This document shows positions 12,224 to 25,927 of a DNA stretch of 64,000 nucleotides, piece after piece; the first letter of the stretch is position 1; each line of letters begins with the position of its first letter. The position numbers were made by a program, and so were the translations under genes. Below the pieces are notes generated by a model, which was given only the letters and a program-made list of their open reading frames with translations, had not been told where the DNA came from and did not search any database. The DNA comes from Cryptomeria japonica (Eukaryota; Streptophyta; Pinopsida; Cupressales; Cupressaceae): positions 101,803,796 through 101,867,795 of the forward strand of contig NC_081412.1 of assembly GCF_030272615.1 (NCBI RefSeq), read 5' to 3'.

Positions 12224-13978
12224 ATGGCAGATTTCCTAGCTAATGTTGCTTTGAAAAATGATGATGCAACGCTAACCAATATTTCCACTGTGGAAATAAA
12301 ATCTAGGCCTGCTCTTCCTGATAATGTGTACAATTGGCAAGTTTTTGCTGATGATGAAGACATTCTTAGGTTTATTCAATGTGTTGATGATTATGATGGA
12401 CAAAAGATTGATTGTAATGCACTGGTGGAAGTGGTGGACAATAGAGAGACAGTGTTTGGAAATGATGTTGTCCAGTTGGAAACCAATGAAATACCTAAAG
12501 GGCTGGTAGAGCTGGAAAGCATGTTTAGTTATAATGATAGTCATTTACTTCAGCAGTCTACCACCAAGTTGGAAGAATTAGAGGAGGTAAACTTGGGGAC
12601 AGAATTATCCCCTAAGTTGGTATATATTGGAAAGAAATTACCCCCTCATGTTAGGACTAATCTTATCAATTTATTGAAAAGGTATAAGCATGTCTTTGCT
12701 TGGTCTTATGAAGACCTAAAGGCGTATAGACAAGATCTTTTTCAGCATGAAGTCCCTTTACTTCCAGATGCTAAGCCTTTCAGACAGAAACAGAGACCAA
12801 TCAACCCCCTATTAGAAACTAAAATGCAACAAGAGTTGACCAAATTGAGAGAAGGGGGGATTATCAAACCAATACGGCATTCTTCATGGGTCTCTAATCT
12901 GGTCCCAGTAAGGAAGAAGAATGGAGATATCAGGTTGTGTGTAGATTTTAGGAATCTGAATGTTTCTTCCCTAAAAGATAATTACTCATCCCCAAATATG
13001 GAAGCAATGCTACAAAGAGTGACAAGTTGTGATCTTTTATCCATGATGGATGGTTTCTCAGGATACAATCAAGTGTTGGTAAAGGAGTCTGAACAGTTTA
13101 AAATAGCTTTCACTACTCCATGGGGAACCTATGTATATGTGAGAATGCCATTCGGTTTAAAAAATGCAGGAGCTATGTTTCAGAGAGCTATGGATGTGGC
13201 TTTTAAAGAATTCATAAATATTATCATGGTGGTTTACCAAGATGATCTAACTTGTTTCTCAAAGAAAGCTGATGATCATTGTGGACATCTAGAGAAGGTG
13301 TTCGATAAACCCCTGGAATTTGGTGTATCACTGAATCCCAAGAAATGTCATTTTGGGGTCACTGAAGGAAAGTTATTGGGACACATAGTTTCCAAGGAAG
13401 GGGTAAGAATAGACCCTGAGAGAATTGAAGCAATCAATAGGGTGTCTGAACCTAATAATGTGAAAGGTATCCAATCTTTTTTAGGTAAAGTAAATTTTGT
13501 CAGGAGATTCATTGCAAGCTTTGCAGAGATAGTGAAGCCTATTGTCAAATTGCTTAAGAAGGACACAAAGTTTCATTGGGATCAAGAAGCTTCAAAAGCT
13601 TTTGATGAGATTAAGAAGGCAATCCAGGAGGCACCAGTGTTGAAATCCCCTGATTATAGTAAGCCTTTTTCTCTGTTTTCTTTTGCTTCATATCACACGG
13701 TGGCTACAGTACTATTACAAAAGGACAATGAAGGATATGAATATCCCATAGCCTTCTACAGTAAATCTTTGCAAGCAGCAGAACTAAAATATGAAACCAT
13801 GGAGAAACAAGCTTATGCCCTAGTTAAAGCTGTTAAGGCTTTTAGGCCATATCTAGTGAATGCAAACATCATTGCCTATGTCCCACATGCTGTAGTTAAA
13901 GATATTTTGTCTCAGTCTAAGGTTACTGGAAGAGATGTAGATGGATCAATAGAATTCAAGAGTTCAACTTGGAGATAA
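12224..13978 (+). pseudogene. Element A reverse transcriptase and degenerate Gypsy RNase H
   Basis: 584 codons without a stop. A connecting region (12224-12600) leads to a Ty3-Gypsy reverse transcriptase: GGIIKPIRHSSWVSNLV, LCVDFRNLN, MMDGFSGYNQV, MPFGLKNAGAMFQRAM, then the active site VVYQDDLTCFS at about 13235 and the thumb LGHIVSKEGVRIDP. The Gypsy-type RNase H follows (13660-13890), but where a TDAS-type motif is expected it reads SFASYHT, so the first catalytic Asp is missing. This fits an element whose RNase H activity has passed to the extra domain upstream. A frameshift near 13935 separates it from integrase (frame change at 13969). The reading frame is the best preserved of element A. 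Confidence 0.88.
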
Positions 13979-14496
13979 AGATCACCAGATTGGTGAGAGG
14001 GTTAGGTTTGGCTAAGCTCATGATTGAGTCAAATCTCATGAATGTAGAAGTACACAATGTTGAGGTTAGAGATGCCTTGGTCACTAGTATTGAGAGGCAA
14101 CCCTGGTACACAGAGATAATTCAAGTTTTAAGAGGTGATATACTCTCAGAAGAAATGACATACAATCAGAGAAGAACTCTGAAACTCAAGTCCCAAAAAT
14201 ATGTGCTCATTCAGGGTGATCTTTTCTAGAGAAAAAGAGATGGAGAGTTACTAATGTGTTTGGATGAATTTGAAGCTAAACAGGTGTTGACTAAAATACA
14301 TGATGGAGTATGTGGAGGTCATTATTCTGCTAAGACTACTGCTGGCAAGATAATACGGGCCGGGTACTATTGGCCCACTTTATTTAAAGATACCCATGCA
14401 TATGTACAGAGATGTGATCCATGTCAAAGATTCTCATCCAAGCTCAAATATGAAGGAGCCTTACCCCTAAATCTAGTTTCTGTAGAAGCTCCTTTT
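13969..14496 (+). pseudogene. Element A integrase, N-terminal part
   Basis: Begins in a new frame after the frameshift and includes the linker to integrase and the zinc-binding HHCC domain (about 14290-14440): KIHDGVCGGHY gives the two His, and YVQRCDPCQRFS the two Cys. A TAG stop lies at 14227. The coding sequence is cut at 14496 inside the VEAPF-VQWGIDF stretch by insertion D and continues at 19319. Joining the two sides after removing D and one CTTTT copy restores the frame. Confidence 0.86.
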
Positions 14497-15168
14497 TGTC
14501 ATGCCCAAACTTTAGGGCACAAAAACGGAACAACAAAATTTTTTTTTGACGTCATGAACTCGCAACATATTCTATAATATAATAACTTTATTAAAGTTTT
14601 GCATTATCCAGGATGTAAATAAACTTACTTCTAAGGTTGGGTAAATTAACCAACTCAAGCAAGCAACCTGTTGGGAGGGGATTAATCAGCATCGCGGATT
14701 AGTTAGCTAGCTCAATTACTTAAGACAAGTTGTCGCTAATTAAGTCAAGGGATAACTGATTATCTTATTGTATTAAATCATTCCCAATCCATATAAGGAT
14801 AATGCTAATAATTAATTGATGCACATGCGAAATTATTATATACATCCAACCGATGAGGGTTCGAATTACTACAATGTCATTTGCCCACTAAAACCGACAA
14901 TAAGCTAAGGCCAATTCTAATTTTCCCTAAATCCCTTGATTTTGTCAATTAAATTTCAATCCGACCAAAAATTGGTCTCAAGGGCTTAAGGTTCATAAAT
15001 TTACAAATTCCTCCTTTCAAATTTTCCTAACGTCCAAATATATTTGGGGAAAATCTATTGATTAATTAAATAAATTAATCGATTTAATGTATGGTGTATC
15101 CAACTATAATAACCCCTTTGTTTTTAAATCCCTTTAATTTTAAAATTTTAATCCCCTAAAGAATAAAA

Positions 15169-15568
15169 GGACATATAATAATTCCATTATTAAATTAACC
15201 CCAAATATATATATATATATATATTTAATCCAAGTTTAAAATTCCAATAAATGGACATATAATAATTTCATTATTAAATTAACCCCAAATGTATATATAT
15301 TAACATCAAAGTTTAAAATTCCAATTTAAATGGACATATAATAATTTCATTATTAAATTAACCCCAAATGTATATATATTAACATCAAAGTTTAAAATTC
15401 CAATTTAAATGGACATATAATAATTCCATTATTAAATTAACCCCAAATGTATATATATTAACATCAAAGTTTAAAATTCCAATTTAAATGGACATATAAT
15501 AATTCCATTATTAAATTGACCCCAAATATATACATTAAAACCCAAGTTTAAAATTCCAATTTAAATTT
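15169..15568. repeat. 79-bp AT-rich tandem repeat, five copies
   Basis: Units start with GGACATATAATAATT at 15169, 15253, 15332, 15411 and 15490. The first spacing is 84 bp (extra TA pairs) and the rest are exactly 79. The middle units are almost identical, so the array expanded recently or is kept similar by conversion. It lies in the left third of insertion D. Confidence 0.9.
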
Positions 15569-15571
15569 CTC

Positions 15572-15572
<1 letters not shown>

Positions 15573-15625
<53 letters not shown>

Positions 15626-15634
15626 ATATATATA
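15573..15634. repeat. TA microsatellite with interruptions
   Basis: Alternating TA runs interrupted by TTTA at two places, directly after the 79-bp array and before the first telomere-like hairpin. Confidence 0.9.
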
Positions 15635-15649
15635 AATTCTTAAAATGCT

Positions 15650-15677
15650 AACCCTAACCCGAAATTGGGTTAGGGTT
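15650..15677. repeat. Telomere-like hairpin 1
   Basis: Arms AACCCTAACCC (15650-15660) and GGGTTAGGGTT (15667-15677) pair perfectly over 11 bp around a 6-base loop. The arm resembles two plant telomere units, but each side has less than two units. Confidence 0.85.
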
Positions 15678-15727
15678 GCATTTCTATATATTACACCTTA
15701 TTTTATTTTATTTTTTTATAATATTAC

Positions 15728-15752
15728 ACCCTAACCCGTTTCGGGTTAGGGT
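15728..15752. repeat. Telomere-like hairpin 2
   Basis: Arms ACCCTAACCCG (15728-15738) and CGGGTTAGGGT (15742-15752) pair over 11 bp with a TTT loop. It is the second hairpin with the same arm sequence within 80 bp; the AT-rich stretch between them shows no coding. Confidence 0.85.
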
Positions 15753-15874
15753 TTATAACACCATTTTCTTTGTTTTTGTTTTTTTTTGAGTTTAGGGTGT
15801 GATTGCAGGTATGGAGGCGGAGAGGGTTTCATGAGGGGAGAGGCGGAGGAAGTGGGGAGGGGTTCTGGGCGCCG

Positions 15875-16109
15875 TTGTGCATACACACAATGGCGGCAGC
15901 GCTGCCCACTATGTGTACACATAGTGGCGGACGACATAGCTGCCACCCACTGTGTATACACACAGTGGTGGGCGCCATTCACTATGCGTAGCACAGTGGC
16001 GGCCGCGACTGCTCCACTATGTTACACATAGTGTGGTGCCCTTCGGCGCCGCCCACTGTGTGTAGCACAGTGGCTCGGTCGTGGCCATCCACTGTGTTAC
16101 ACACAGTGG
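15875..16109. repeat. Array of seven short hairpins (CCACTRTGT family)
   Basis: Seven inverted repeats starting at 15875, 15906, 15947, 15980, 16015, 16053 and 16089, spaced 31-41 bp. The second is a perfect 22-bp palindrome (15906-15927, arm CCACTATGTGT). The seventh has 9-bp arms CCACTGTGT/ACACAGTGG around TAC. Arms vary between CACTATGT and CACTGTGT but mostly stay self-complementary. Spacers are GC-rich and differ from one another, in sharp contrast to the AT-rich surroundings. No protein coding is supported. In the absence of any known family I describe it only as a structured array. Confidence 0.85.
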
Positions 16110-16201
16110 CCCGCGTTTGCCCATTTCCCCTTTTTTTTTTAAAACAACATTTTAATATTTCGTGGGGGTAAAATTTATGTGATGTGATTTTTTTTGAATA
16201 T

Positions 16202-19313
<3,112 letters not shown>

Positions 19314-19318
19314 CTTTT

Positions 19319-20182
19319 GTCCAGTGGGGCATTGATTTTATTGGAGAAATTGTTGAGAAGTCAGGGAGAGGCAATGGATGGATCATAGTGGCCACTAATT
19401 ATCTCACCAAATGGATGGAAGCCATTCCCACAAGAAGAGCTACTAGTAAAATTGTCATTGATTTCCTGATGGATAGTATTGTGACTAGATTTGGAACACC
19501 TGCAAAATTGGTAATGGATAATGCTATGTGTTTCAGATTAGAAGAATTTGTAGGCTTTTGTAATAGTCATGGTATACTCATGTCATACTCATCACCTTAT
19601 CACCCTCAGGGGAATGGACAAGCAGAATCCAGCAATAAAAGCCTGTTGAATATCATCAAGAAAATCCTAGAGAAAAATAAAAGATCTTGGGATCAAAAGT
19701 TGAAGTTAGCTCTGTGGGCAGATAGAATAACAGTTAAAAAATCCATTGGAATGTCACTTTTTGAGTTGGTTTATGGTACCCAAGCCAGACTGTCAGTAAA
19801 TAACCTACTTCCAGTGTATAAGTTTTTGCAGAATGAGGACATGGAGGTATCTGAACCAATGGAAAACCGAATGATCCAAATTGTAGAAATGGAGGAGCTT
19901 AGGACTTCTGCCCATAAGAAAAATCAGAAGATCTAGTTGCAGTCAAAGTATCTTTTTGATAAAAGGACATCACTAAGGAAGTTTCAAATTGATGACATGG
20001 TTCTTCAGTGGAATGCAAAAGGACAGGATAAAGGAAAGCATAAAAAATTTGAATCACTATGGATTGGCCCTTTTGTGGTTTGTGACTTAAATGGTAAGGA
20101 TTCATATTTCTTGAAAAATATGGATGATGAAATGCAGGAATTTGCAGTGCATGGACAATTCCTGAAGCATTATTTCTCTTAA
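19319..20182 (+). pseudogene. Element A integrase, catalytic core and C-terminus
   Basis: Continuation of the integrase after insertion D. The catalytic D,D-35-E triad is visible: Asp in QWGIDFIGE (about 19330), Asp in KLVMDNAMCF (about 19520) and Glu in PQGNGQAESSNKSLL (about 19625). The C-terminal domain (19937-20182) has the VLQWNAKGQ and GPFVVCDLNGKDSYFL strand motifs. One TAG at 19934 interrupts an otherwise single frame and is probably a former CAG. Integrase would insert the cDNA in the nucleus. I see no chromodomain, as expected outside the chromoviruses. The frame ends at the TAA at 20180-20182. Confidence 0.88.
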
Positions 20183-20632
20183 ATGTCCATGCATGGTAGG
20201 TCCTTTGTTTGTACATATTTTGTTTTCTTTCCTGCTTTTCTGGTTTTGGTCTGTGTTTTGGTCTGTTTCTCCAGAGTTTCTGAGTTTTCTTGTGTTGATC
20301 TCGCAATAAACTATCCCCAGTCAGAGCCACTATTATCACTGATTAAAATTGGGTTTTTCTTTTCCCATGATTGGCTATGGTATGTTGACTTTTTTCGAAT
20401 AGGGTGTAATTCCAAATGCTTCAGCTTTGTTCTAGCCTTTAAGGGTTTAAGGGTTTTTGATTTTAGATCCTATCGTATTTGTTTTAAAACCCTCTGGTTT
20501 CTAATCTTCCGTTACTTTATTCACTTAAGTAATGGGTCGCGGGGTCGTAGGATGTGTCCCCCCTTGTTGTTTGCCTAGGCGGTTATGTTGATTAATTGAA
20601 AACTTTATGCCTTGTATGTTTTTCTTCTAAAG
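20183..20632 (+). other. Untranslated stretch between integrase and the likely 3' LTR of A
   Basis: T-rich sequence after the integrase stop with no recognised coding. The polypurine tract and the exact LTR start should lie here. I could not fix them, because the 5' LTR lacks the matching end. Candidates are TGTTGGGCCC at 20633, whose TGTTG mirrors the CAACA at the LTR end, and TGTGTCCCCC near 20552, which follows a G-rich run. Confidence 0.5.
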
Positions 20633-20883
20633 TTGTTGGGCCCAGTAACTAGTGCGCATCTCGCGGATGGATCCACGGCTCGCGTTATTTCGCTAGGCGA
20701 AGTTGCACGTAGTTTATACCCCACGAAATAGCGAAAACCACATGGCATGCCACATTGATGATCCAGCTGGTTGTTGACAATGAGTAAAATGGTGGCACGT
20801 GGCACAAGTCACAACAGTCAGCGGGTCAGGGTTAAAGGCTAAAAGGCGGGCCCCAAAGGTGAGTCATGTCACAGGTAGATATG

Positions 20884-21998
20884 ACCTGGCGGGTACAGCT
20901 GTTAATAACACCTAGAGCCCCGTGGGTTTCTTTTGGCAAATAATAGAGTGACAAGTCAGCTCTGACAGTGACTGGGTGCCAAGTGTTCACGATGAGTTAG
21001 CGGGCCCACCCCTCCTGAGAGCCTTTTCAGAGGATTAAATGCCGATCACCTTGAGAGATGATCCAACGGTCTGCGCTATTTCGCAAAGGTAAGGTGCTCA
21101 CTCTTTATGCCCGCGAAATAGCGAGAGTGAACGAGAACCATCCACGTGTCATGATGATGACCTGGAGGATGCAGCTATTGAGATGAAAGTGGGGCCCCAT
21201 GGTTTTCTTTTGGCAAATAACAGAGTGACAAGTCAGCTCTGACAATGACTGGGTGCCAGGTGTTCACGACGAGTCAGCGGGCCCACCCCTCCTGAGAGTC
21301 TTTTCAAAGGATTAAACGTCGATCACCTTGAGAGATGATCCAATGGTCTGCGCTATTTCGTGAAGGTAAGGTGCTCACTCTTTATGCCCGTGAAATAGTG
21401 AGAGTGAACGAGAACCGTCCACGTGTCATGATGATGACCTGGAGGATGCAGCTATTGAGACGAAAGTGGGGCCCCATGGGTTTCTTTTGGCAAATAATAG
21501 AGTGACAAGTCAGCTTCGACAATGACTAGGTGCCAGGTGTTCACGACGAGTCAGCGGGCCCACCCCTCCTAAGAGCCTTTTCAGAGGATTAAATGCCGAT
21601 CACCTTGAGAGATGATCCAACGGTCCGTGCTATTTCGTGAAGGTAAGGTGCTCACTCTTTATGCCCACGAAATAGCGAGAGTGAACGAGAACCATCCATG
21701 TGTCATGATGATGACCTAGAGGATACAGCTATTGAGATGAAAGTGGGGCCCCGTGGTTTTCTTTTGGCAAATAACAGAGTGACAAGTCAGCTCCGACAGT
21801 GACTGGGTGCCAAGTGTTCATGACGAGTCAGCGGGCCCACCCCTCCTGAGAGCCTTTTCAGAGGATTAAATGCCGATCACCTTGAGAGATGATCCAACGA
21901 TCCGTGCTATTTCAAGAAGGTAAGGTGCTCACTCTTTATGCCCACGAAATAGCGAGAGTGAACGAGAACCGTCCACGTGTCATGATGACACGTGGTCT
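20884..21998 (+). repeat. 277-bp tandem repeats in the upstream LTR region
   Basis: The landmark AGGATTAAAYGYCGATCACC occurs at 21031, 21308, 21585 and 21862, exactly 277 bp apart each time. A more diverged partial copy precedes (from about 20884) and the last copy stops near 21998. Units are very similar. Each carries a CTATTTCG...CGAAATAG inverted pair and the conserved GACAAGTCAGCTC and GCGGGCCCACCCC blocks. Lying just upstream of the TATA box, they may act as enhancer-like repeats (inference). Confidence 0.88.
21074..21123 (+). promoter_or_regulatory. Inverted repeat CGCTATTTCGC / GCGAAATAGCG
   Basis: Perfect 11-bp arms at 21074-21084 and 21113-21123, 28 bases apart. Related pairs occur in the other 277-bp units and near 20682. 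In the third unit both arms differ together (GCTATTTCGTG with CACGAAATAGC). Possible binding site or RNA/DNA structure. Confidence 0.65.
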
Positions 21999-22036
21999 AA
22001 GAAGAAAGTGTGGGCCTGCCAAGGTGGAACTATTGG

Positions 22037-22044
22037 TATAAAAG
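22037..22044 (+). promoter_or_regulatory. TATA box of A's LTR promoter
   Basis: TATAAAAG, downstream of the 277-bp repeats and about 590 bases upstream of the ATG at 22635. A start of transcription about 30 bases downstream would put the whole LTR reading frame in the transcript. Confidence 0.6.
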
Positions 22045-22634
22045 AAAAACACGCGGCCAGTATCAAGTGGAATGCGAAGGGGATTTCAAGGCCAATAATT
22101 AGCCACCACATGGTATTATGTAGCCAATAGAAAAGCGGGACCCAGAGAAAAGCCAAAGTCGTTAGTTAATCTAACGCTCGATCAAGTTTCTTTTGATCGA
22201 ACGGTTGGCGTTATTTCGTAGGACTAAGCTACCCAATAGTTATGCCTCGCGAAGTTGTGAAAGAACAAAATGAAGCACTTGCAAGAATATTGTGACCCGT
22301 TGGAGCGAAAAATATGAATTCTTGTATCAATTCAATTTCGAAGGGACGGCCGAAGCATGTGGAATCAATGTTATAGTTAAGGCCCTGAGTACAAATATTT
22401 GATTTCCTAGCAACCAGGTAAAGATATCTTTTAAAGGATTTTGCAGAAGAGCAGACGCAGAGTTATTTTCCTGATATACAAAGCAAGTCAGTTCAGTTGC
22501 AGAGCAAATTCCTTCAAGCAAAGAATAGGTTCTCTTGTATTTTTGTGTAGCAATTCTTGTGCAGTGTTCTAAAATAGATAATTAATTCTTCGCAGAGTTG
22601 TTTAAGAGTGGCATTTATTTCTTGCATTTAGAAA

Positions 22635-25600
22635 ATGGCTCCTAAAAGGGAATTCTCCAGCAAGGTTAACTATTTAGAAAGAAGTGTATGTGATGATTTT
22701 TTAGAACAGTTGACGTTGTCAACCAATCAGGCATCAAAGGCTAAAGAGTTAGTGCCCAGAGCTCCCCGTCTAAAAATAGGAGAAGGATTATATGACAAGG
22801 GCAATTGGTTGAGAGACCCACAGGTTGGACTGTCTGGGTTGGGGTTATTTAAAGTGGGATTCGGAATGAGAAATTCTCCTGCCCCGCAAAACAGTATCTA
22901 GGAACTGGATGTTGGAAAACTAGTTGTCCCAGGAGTATTTATGGATACAGACCTGCTAACCCAAATGGCGTTAAATTATGATCCAGTCACAAGATGCATC
23001 CAGGATGTAAATGGGAAAACCCTTGTTGAAATTAATGCTAAAGAGTTTAGGATGACATTTGGGCTTAATGAGTTCACAAACTTCCTAGAACCTATAAATT
23101 TCACATCATTAGCCCAAATTTAGGGTGCAGAGAGGAGTCATCTCAGGAATGGGCCTCTCAAGGAACTTTTTGTGAAAATAGGAGGGTTAACAGTTGTAGG
23201 ACCTAACACACAAGAGCCCTTCTCATTAAGTATGTTTACCCTAAGGGCTAAAGGAATGTACTGGGCACTTTGTCAAGTTCTAGGAGAAGATGCTGAAGCA
23301 AATATGCCGAATCATTACTTGCTAATGATTGCCCAAATTTTGAATCCTTCTCTTGCTATCACATTTGATTATGCCTCTTTCATTGCCGATGCTATTCTTG
23401 GAGGGTTAATAGGAATAAAGAATGGAAAGGTGGACAGACCTTTCGGATGGTATTCACTCTTAATGCACCTTTTTCTCTTCAAAGGTGGTGATTATTTTGC
23501 CAGTGGACTAGACCTGGTTAAGGAGAAGGAAGGAGAAAAAATGCCAGTACAATTATGGAGTACTGTGTTGTCATGGGACAGAGAGGATGCTAGTTTTTTG
23601 AAGTTTGATAAATATTTTGCATCCAAAATAAGGACTCTCCTCTGCTCTGATAACCCAAGAGTCCCCAAGGTTCTTCTAGAATTCATAAGGCCAAAAGAAT
23701 TCGCAGAGAATATAAAAATTGTTCATAACTGGGGTGACATTTATTTATATCCAGTCTCCATAGTTTTCAGAGTTTTTGGTTTCAGGGGCACTCCATTTTT
23801 GTTACCTTACCAGGTCCCTCTCAAAGTGGGAATAGCGGAGATCCTTAGGCAAATTGGTGGCCTACAAGAAGCAGAGTTGATAGGCAGAGGTAAAGGGACT
23901 ATTTTCCCTGCAGCTACCATAGCCCACCAATTTGTAATAACAAAGAGAGGCTGGAACTGCTTTGAGGATTTCCTCAAACCTTATCATTTGCCCACTGTAG
24001 TGTCCAGGTGTGCTGATCCAGAGGACTTCTTCAATGGTGTGTTTAGAAAGAAGGTAGCATGTAGAGGTAGACCTCATCACTTCCAGATTCTTGAAGACCT
24101 CATCAGAAATGAGTTTGATCTAGATGAGCAGGAGCTAAGGAAAGAAAGGTGGGTGGCTTATAAGAAAGCCTTGGATTTTGTGCATTAGTTCGATGCTAGC
24201 TATGACCCATTGTCTAGCTTCTTCCCACTAGAAGAGAAAATAAAGTTTTTGATTATTTGCTTTGAGGATGTGATGCAAACATTGAAGGAGAAGAGGGAAG
24301 CTGTGATTAAAAGCAACCCTGAAAAAGCCAGAATGATCCTAAGCAGGTCAGCTTCCAACAAAGCAATTCCTCTTGGTGATTACACACTGCACAAGAAATT
24401 AGGTTATAGTATGCTAGTGCCTACAACAAGGGAGCCCTCTACATCCAAAGGAAAGAGGAAGATACAAGATGTCATTGACATCCAAGACAGCCCAAAGAAG
24501 CAAAGGGTGGGGAAGGAAGTGAAATCAGATACACCTTTGTATTCCCCATCCCAGTTCCCTATCCATATAGGAGATGAACAAGCAGCAGCTGAATATCTCT
24601 TGCAGTTGGGTAGTTTAGGGGAAATTGCATACACCTATGATGAAGTGGAGGAAGGGATGCCAAAAGAACCCATTGATGCTGAAATGGATATCACCTCTAC
24701 TGAATTTAAAGGCTAGGAGTGGGATCCTGAGATAAAAAAGGCAAGTAATGCCTTTCTAGCTGATGACAATTTGGTCACATCGGAAGCATTTATGCAATTC
24801 ATTTGGAAATAGCATATAGATAGATATAATGCTAGATGTGAGACAAGAAAGGCTGAGTAGCCCAATAAAGATTCAGTGTTGCAGTGGCAGAGAAGGAAGC
24901 CAAAGAAAAAGAGGCCCTCCAGATTAAGTTGGAAACAGTTTTAAAGGCCTATAATAGTGCCAAGGAGGAGGTAAGAGGTAAAGATAGCATCATTGCTAAA
25001 TTGCAGAGCTAGTTGATGGGACAATACCAACAAGGTGAGTCTTCAACACTGATGATTTCCACTTCTCCTACAAGACCTCCACCTACTAGCCCTATCATTG
25101 AACTTCCACCATCTCCAGCACCTTCCAGCTCTCAGATGATTGAAATCACTCCCTAGGAGTTAGAAAATTTGAAATAGGTTCAGGCCTTATATGCAGAGAA
25201 ATATGAGGAGAAAATAAGTACTACAATTTCCAGTTTTGTAGATACAGTAAATGTCTCATTGCTTTATAACAATGTAAGTAAAATTATGGAAATATGGAAT
25301 GAGCTGAGGAGAGATAAGGCCATTTTGACACCCATTTTTGACAGATGGAGGCCTAGGGAGCAAGATCTAGAGTTCATGTGTGTATCCTGTGATGAAGCAA
25401 GAGCCAATCCCATTATTAAATCCACTTCTGACGTCGCTAAAGTCTTAATGCAATTGGCAGCAGAGGTGGATAATGTGGATAGGAAGGTTAATTTGTGCAA
25501 GAAGGAGTACACTGATCAAGTTTTTGAGTTGCTCCCAGAAATTTTTGCTAATCAGGATCAGTTAAAAGATAGGCAGATATGGCTTAAGGAGATAGAAGCC

Positions 25601-25927
25601 AAATTGTCAGCAAGAGTTAAAGGAATCATTGATCTTGATGATACTTCTTTCTTTGTTGTGACAATACAAGAGATAGAAAAAATTAAGTCACATTATGGTT
25701 TTCTTAATTCAGAAGTCAACAAACTGAGGAATTCTTGGAAAAGGTTGACTAAAATTAAAGATGATATGATTAATTTTTCATGGCCGACAGAAGAGATATA
25801 TAGTGAGTGGGAAACTAAATATGCCACCCAGGATCCAGAACAGTTGGAGAGCGCCCCTGAAAAGACAGAAGAGGTTGCAACCGAACAACATGTTGAAGTA
25901 ACTGCAGAGGCTGAAAAGAGCTTGTAA
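22635..25927 (+). pseudogene. LTR-encoded ORF of element A, copy 2 (full length)
   Basis: The complete version of the frame seen at 4434-7382. It starts at ATG 22635 and originally had about 1,100 codons. Stops are at 22899, 23121, 24186 and 24714, with more TAGs near 24840-25180. A 16-base deletion relative to copy 1 near 24870 shifts the frame; after it the last 222 codons (25259-25927) are open. At several places this copy has TAG where copy 1 has CAG, and the reverse occurs at 7029. The N-terminus (MAPKREFSSK) is basic. Domains match copy 1: an N-terminal globular part, a basic possible nuclear signal, a coiled coil, a Pro/Ser linker and a C-terminal helical part. The family is not recognised. 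Ogre elements have an extra ORF upstream of gag, and this frame may be its counterpart moved into the LTR, which is inference. Confidence 0.72.

Noticed and set aside
15650-15752. Interstitial telomere
   Set aside because: Only one to two telomere-like units per arm, in opposite orientations, not a TTTAGGG array.
15875-16109. CRISPR-like array
   Set aside because: The repeats are palindromes with short uneven spacers in a plant retrotransposon; no cas gene and wrong organism type.
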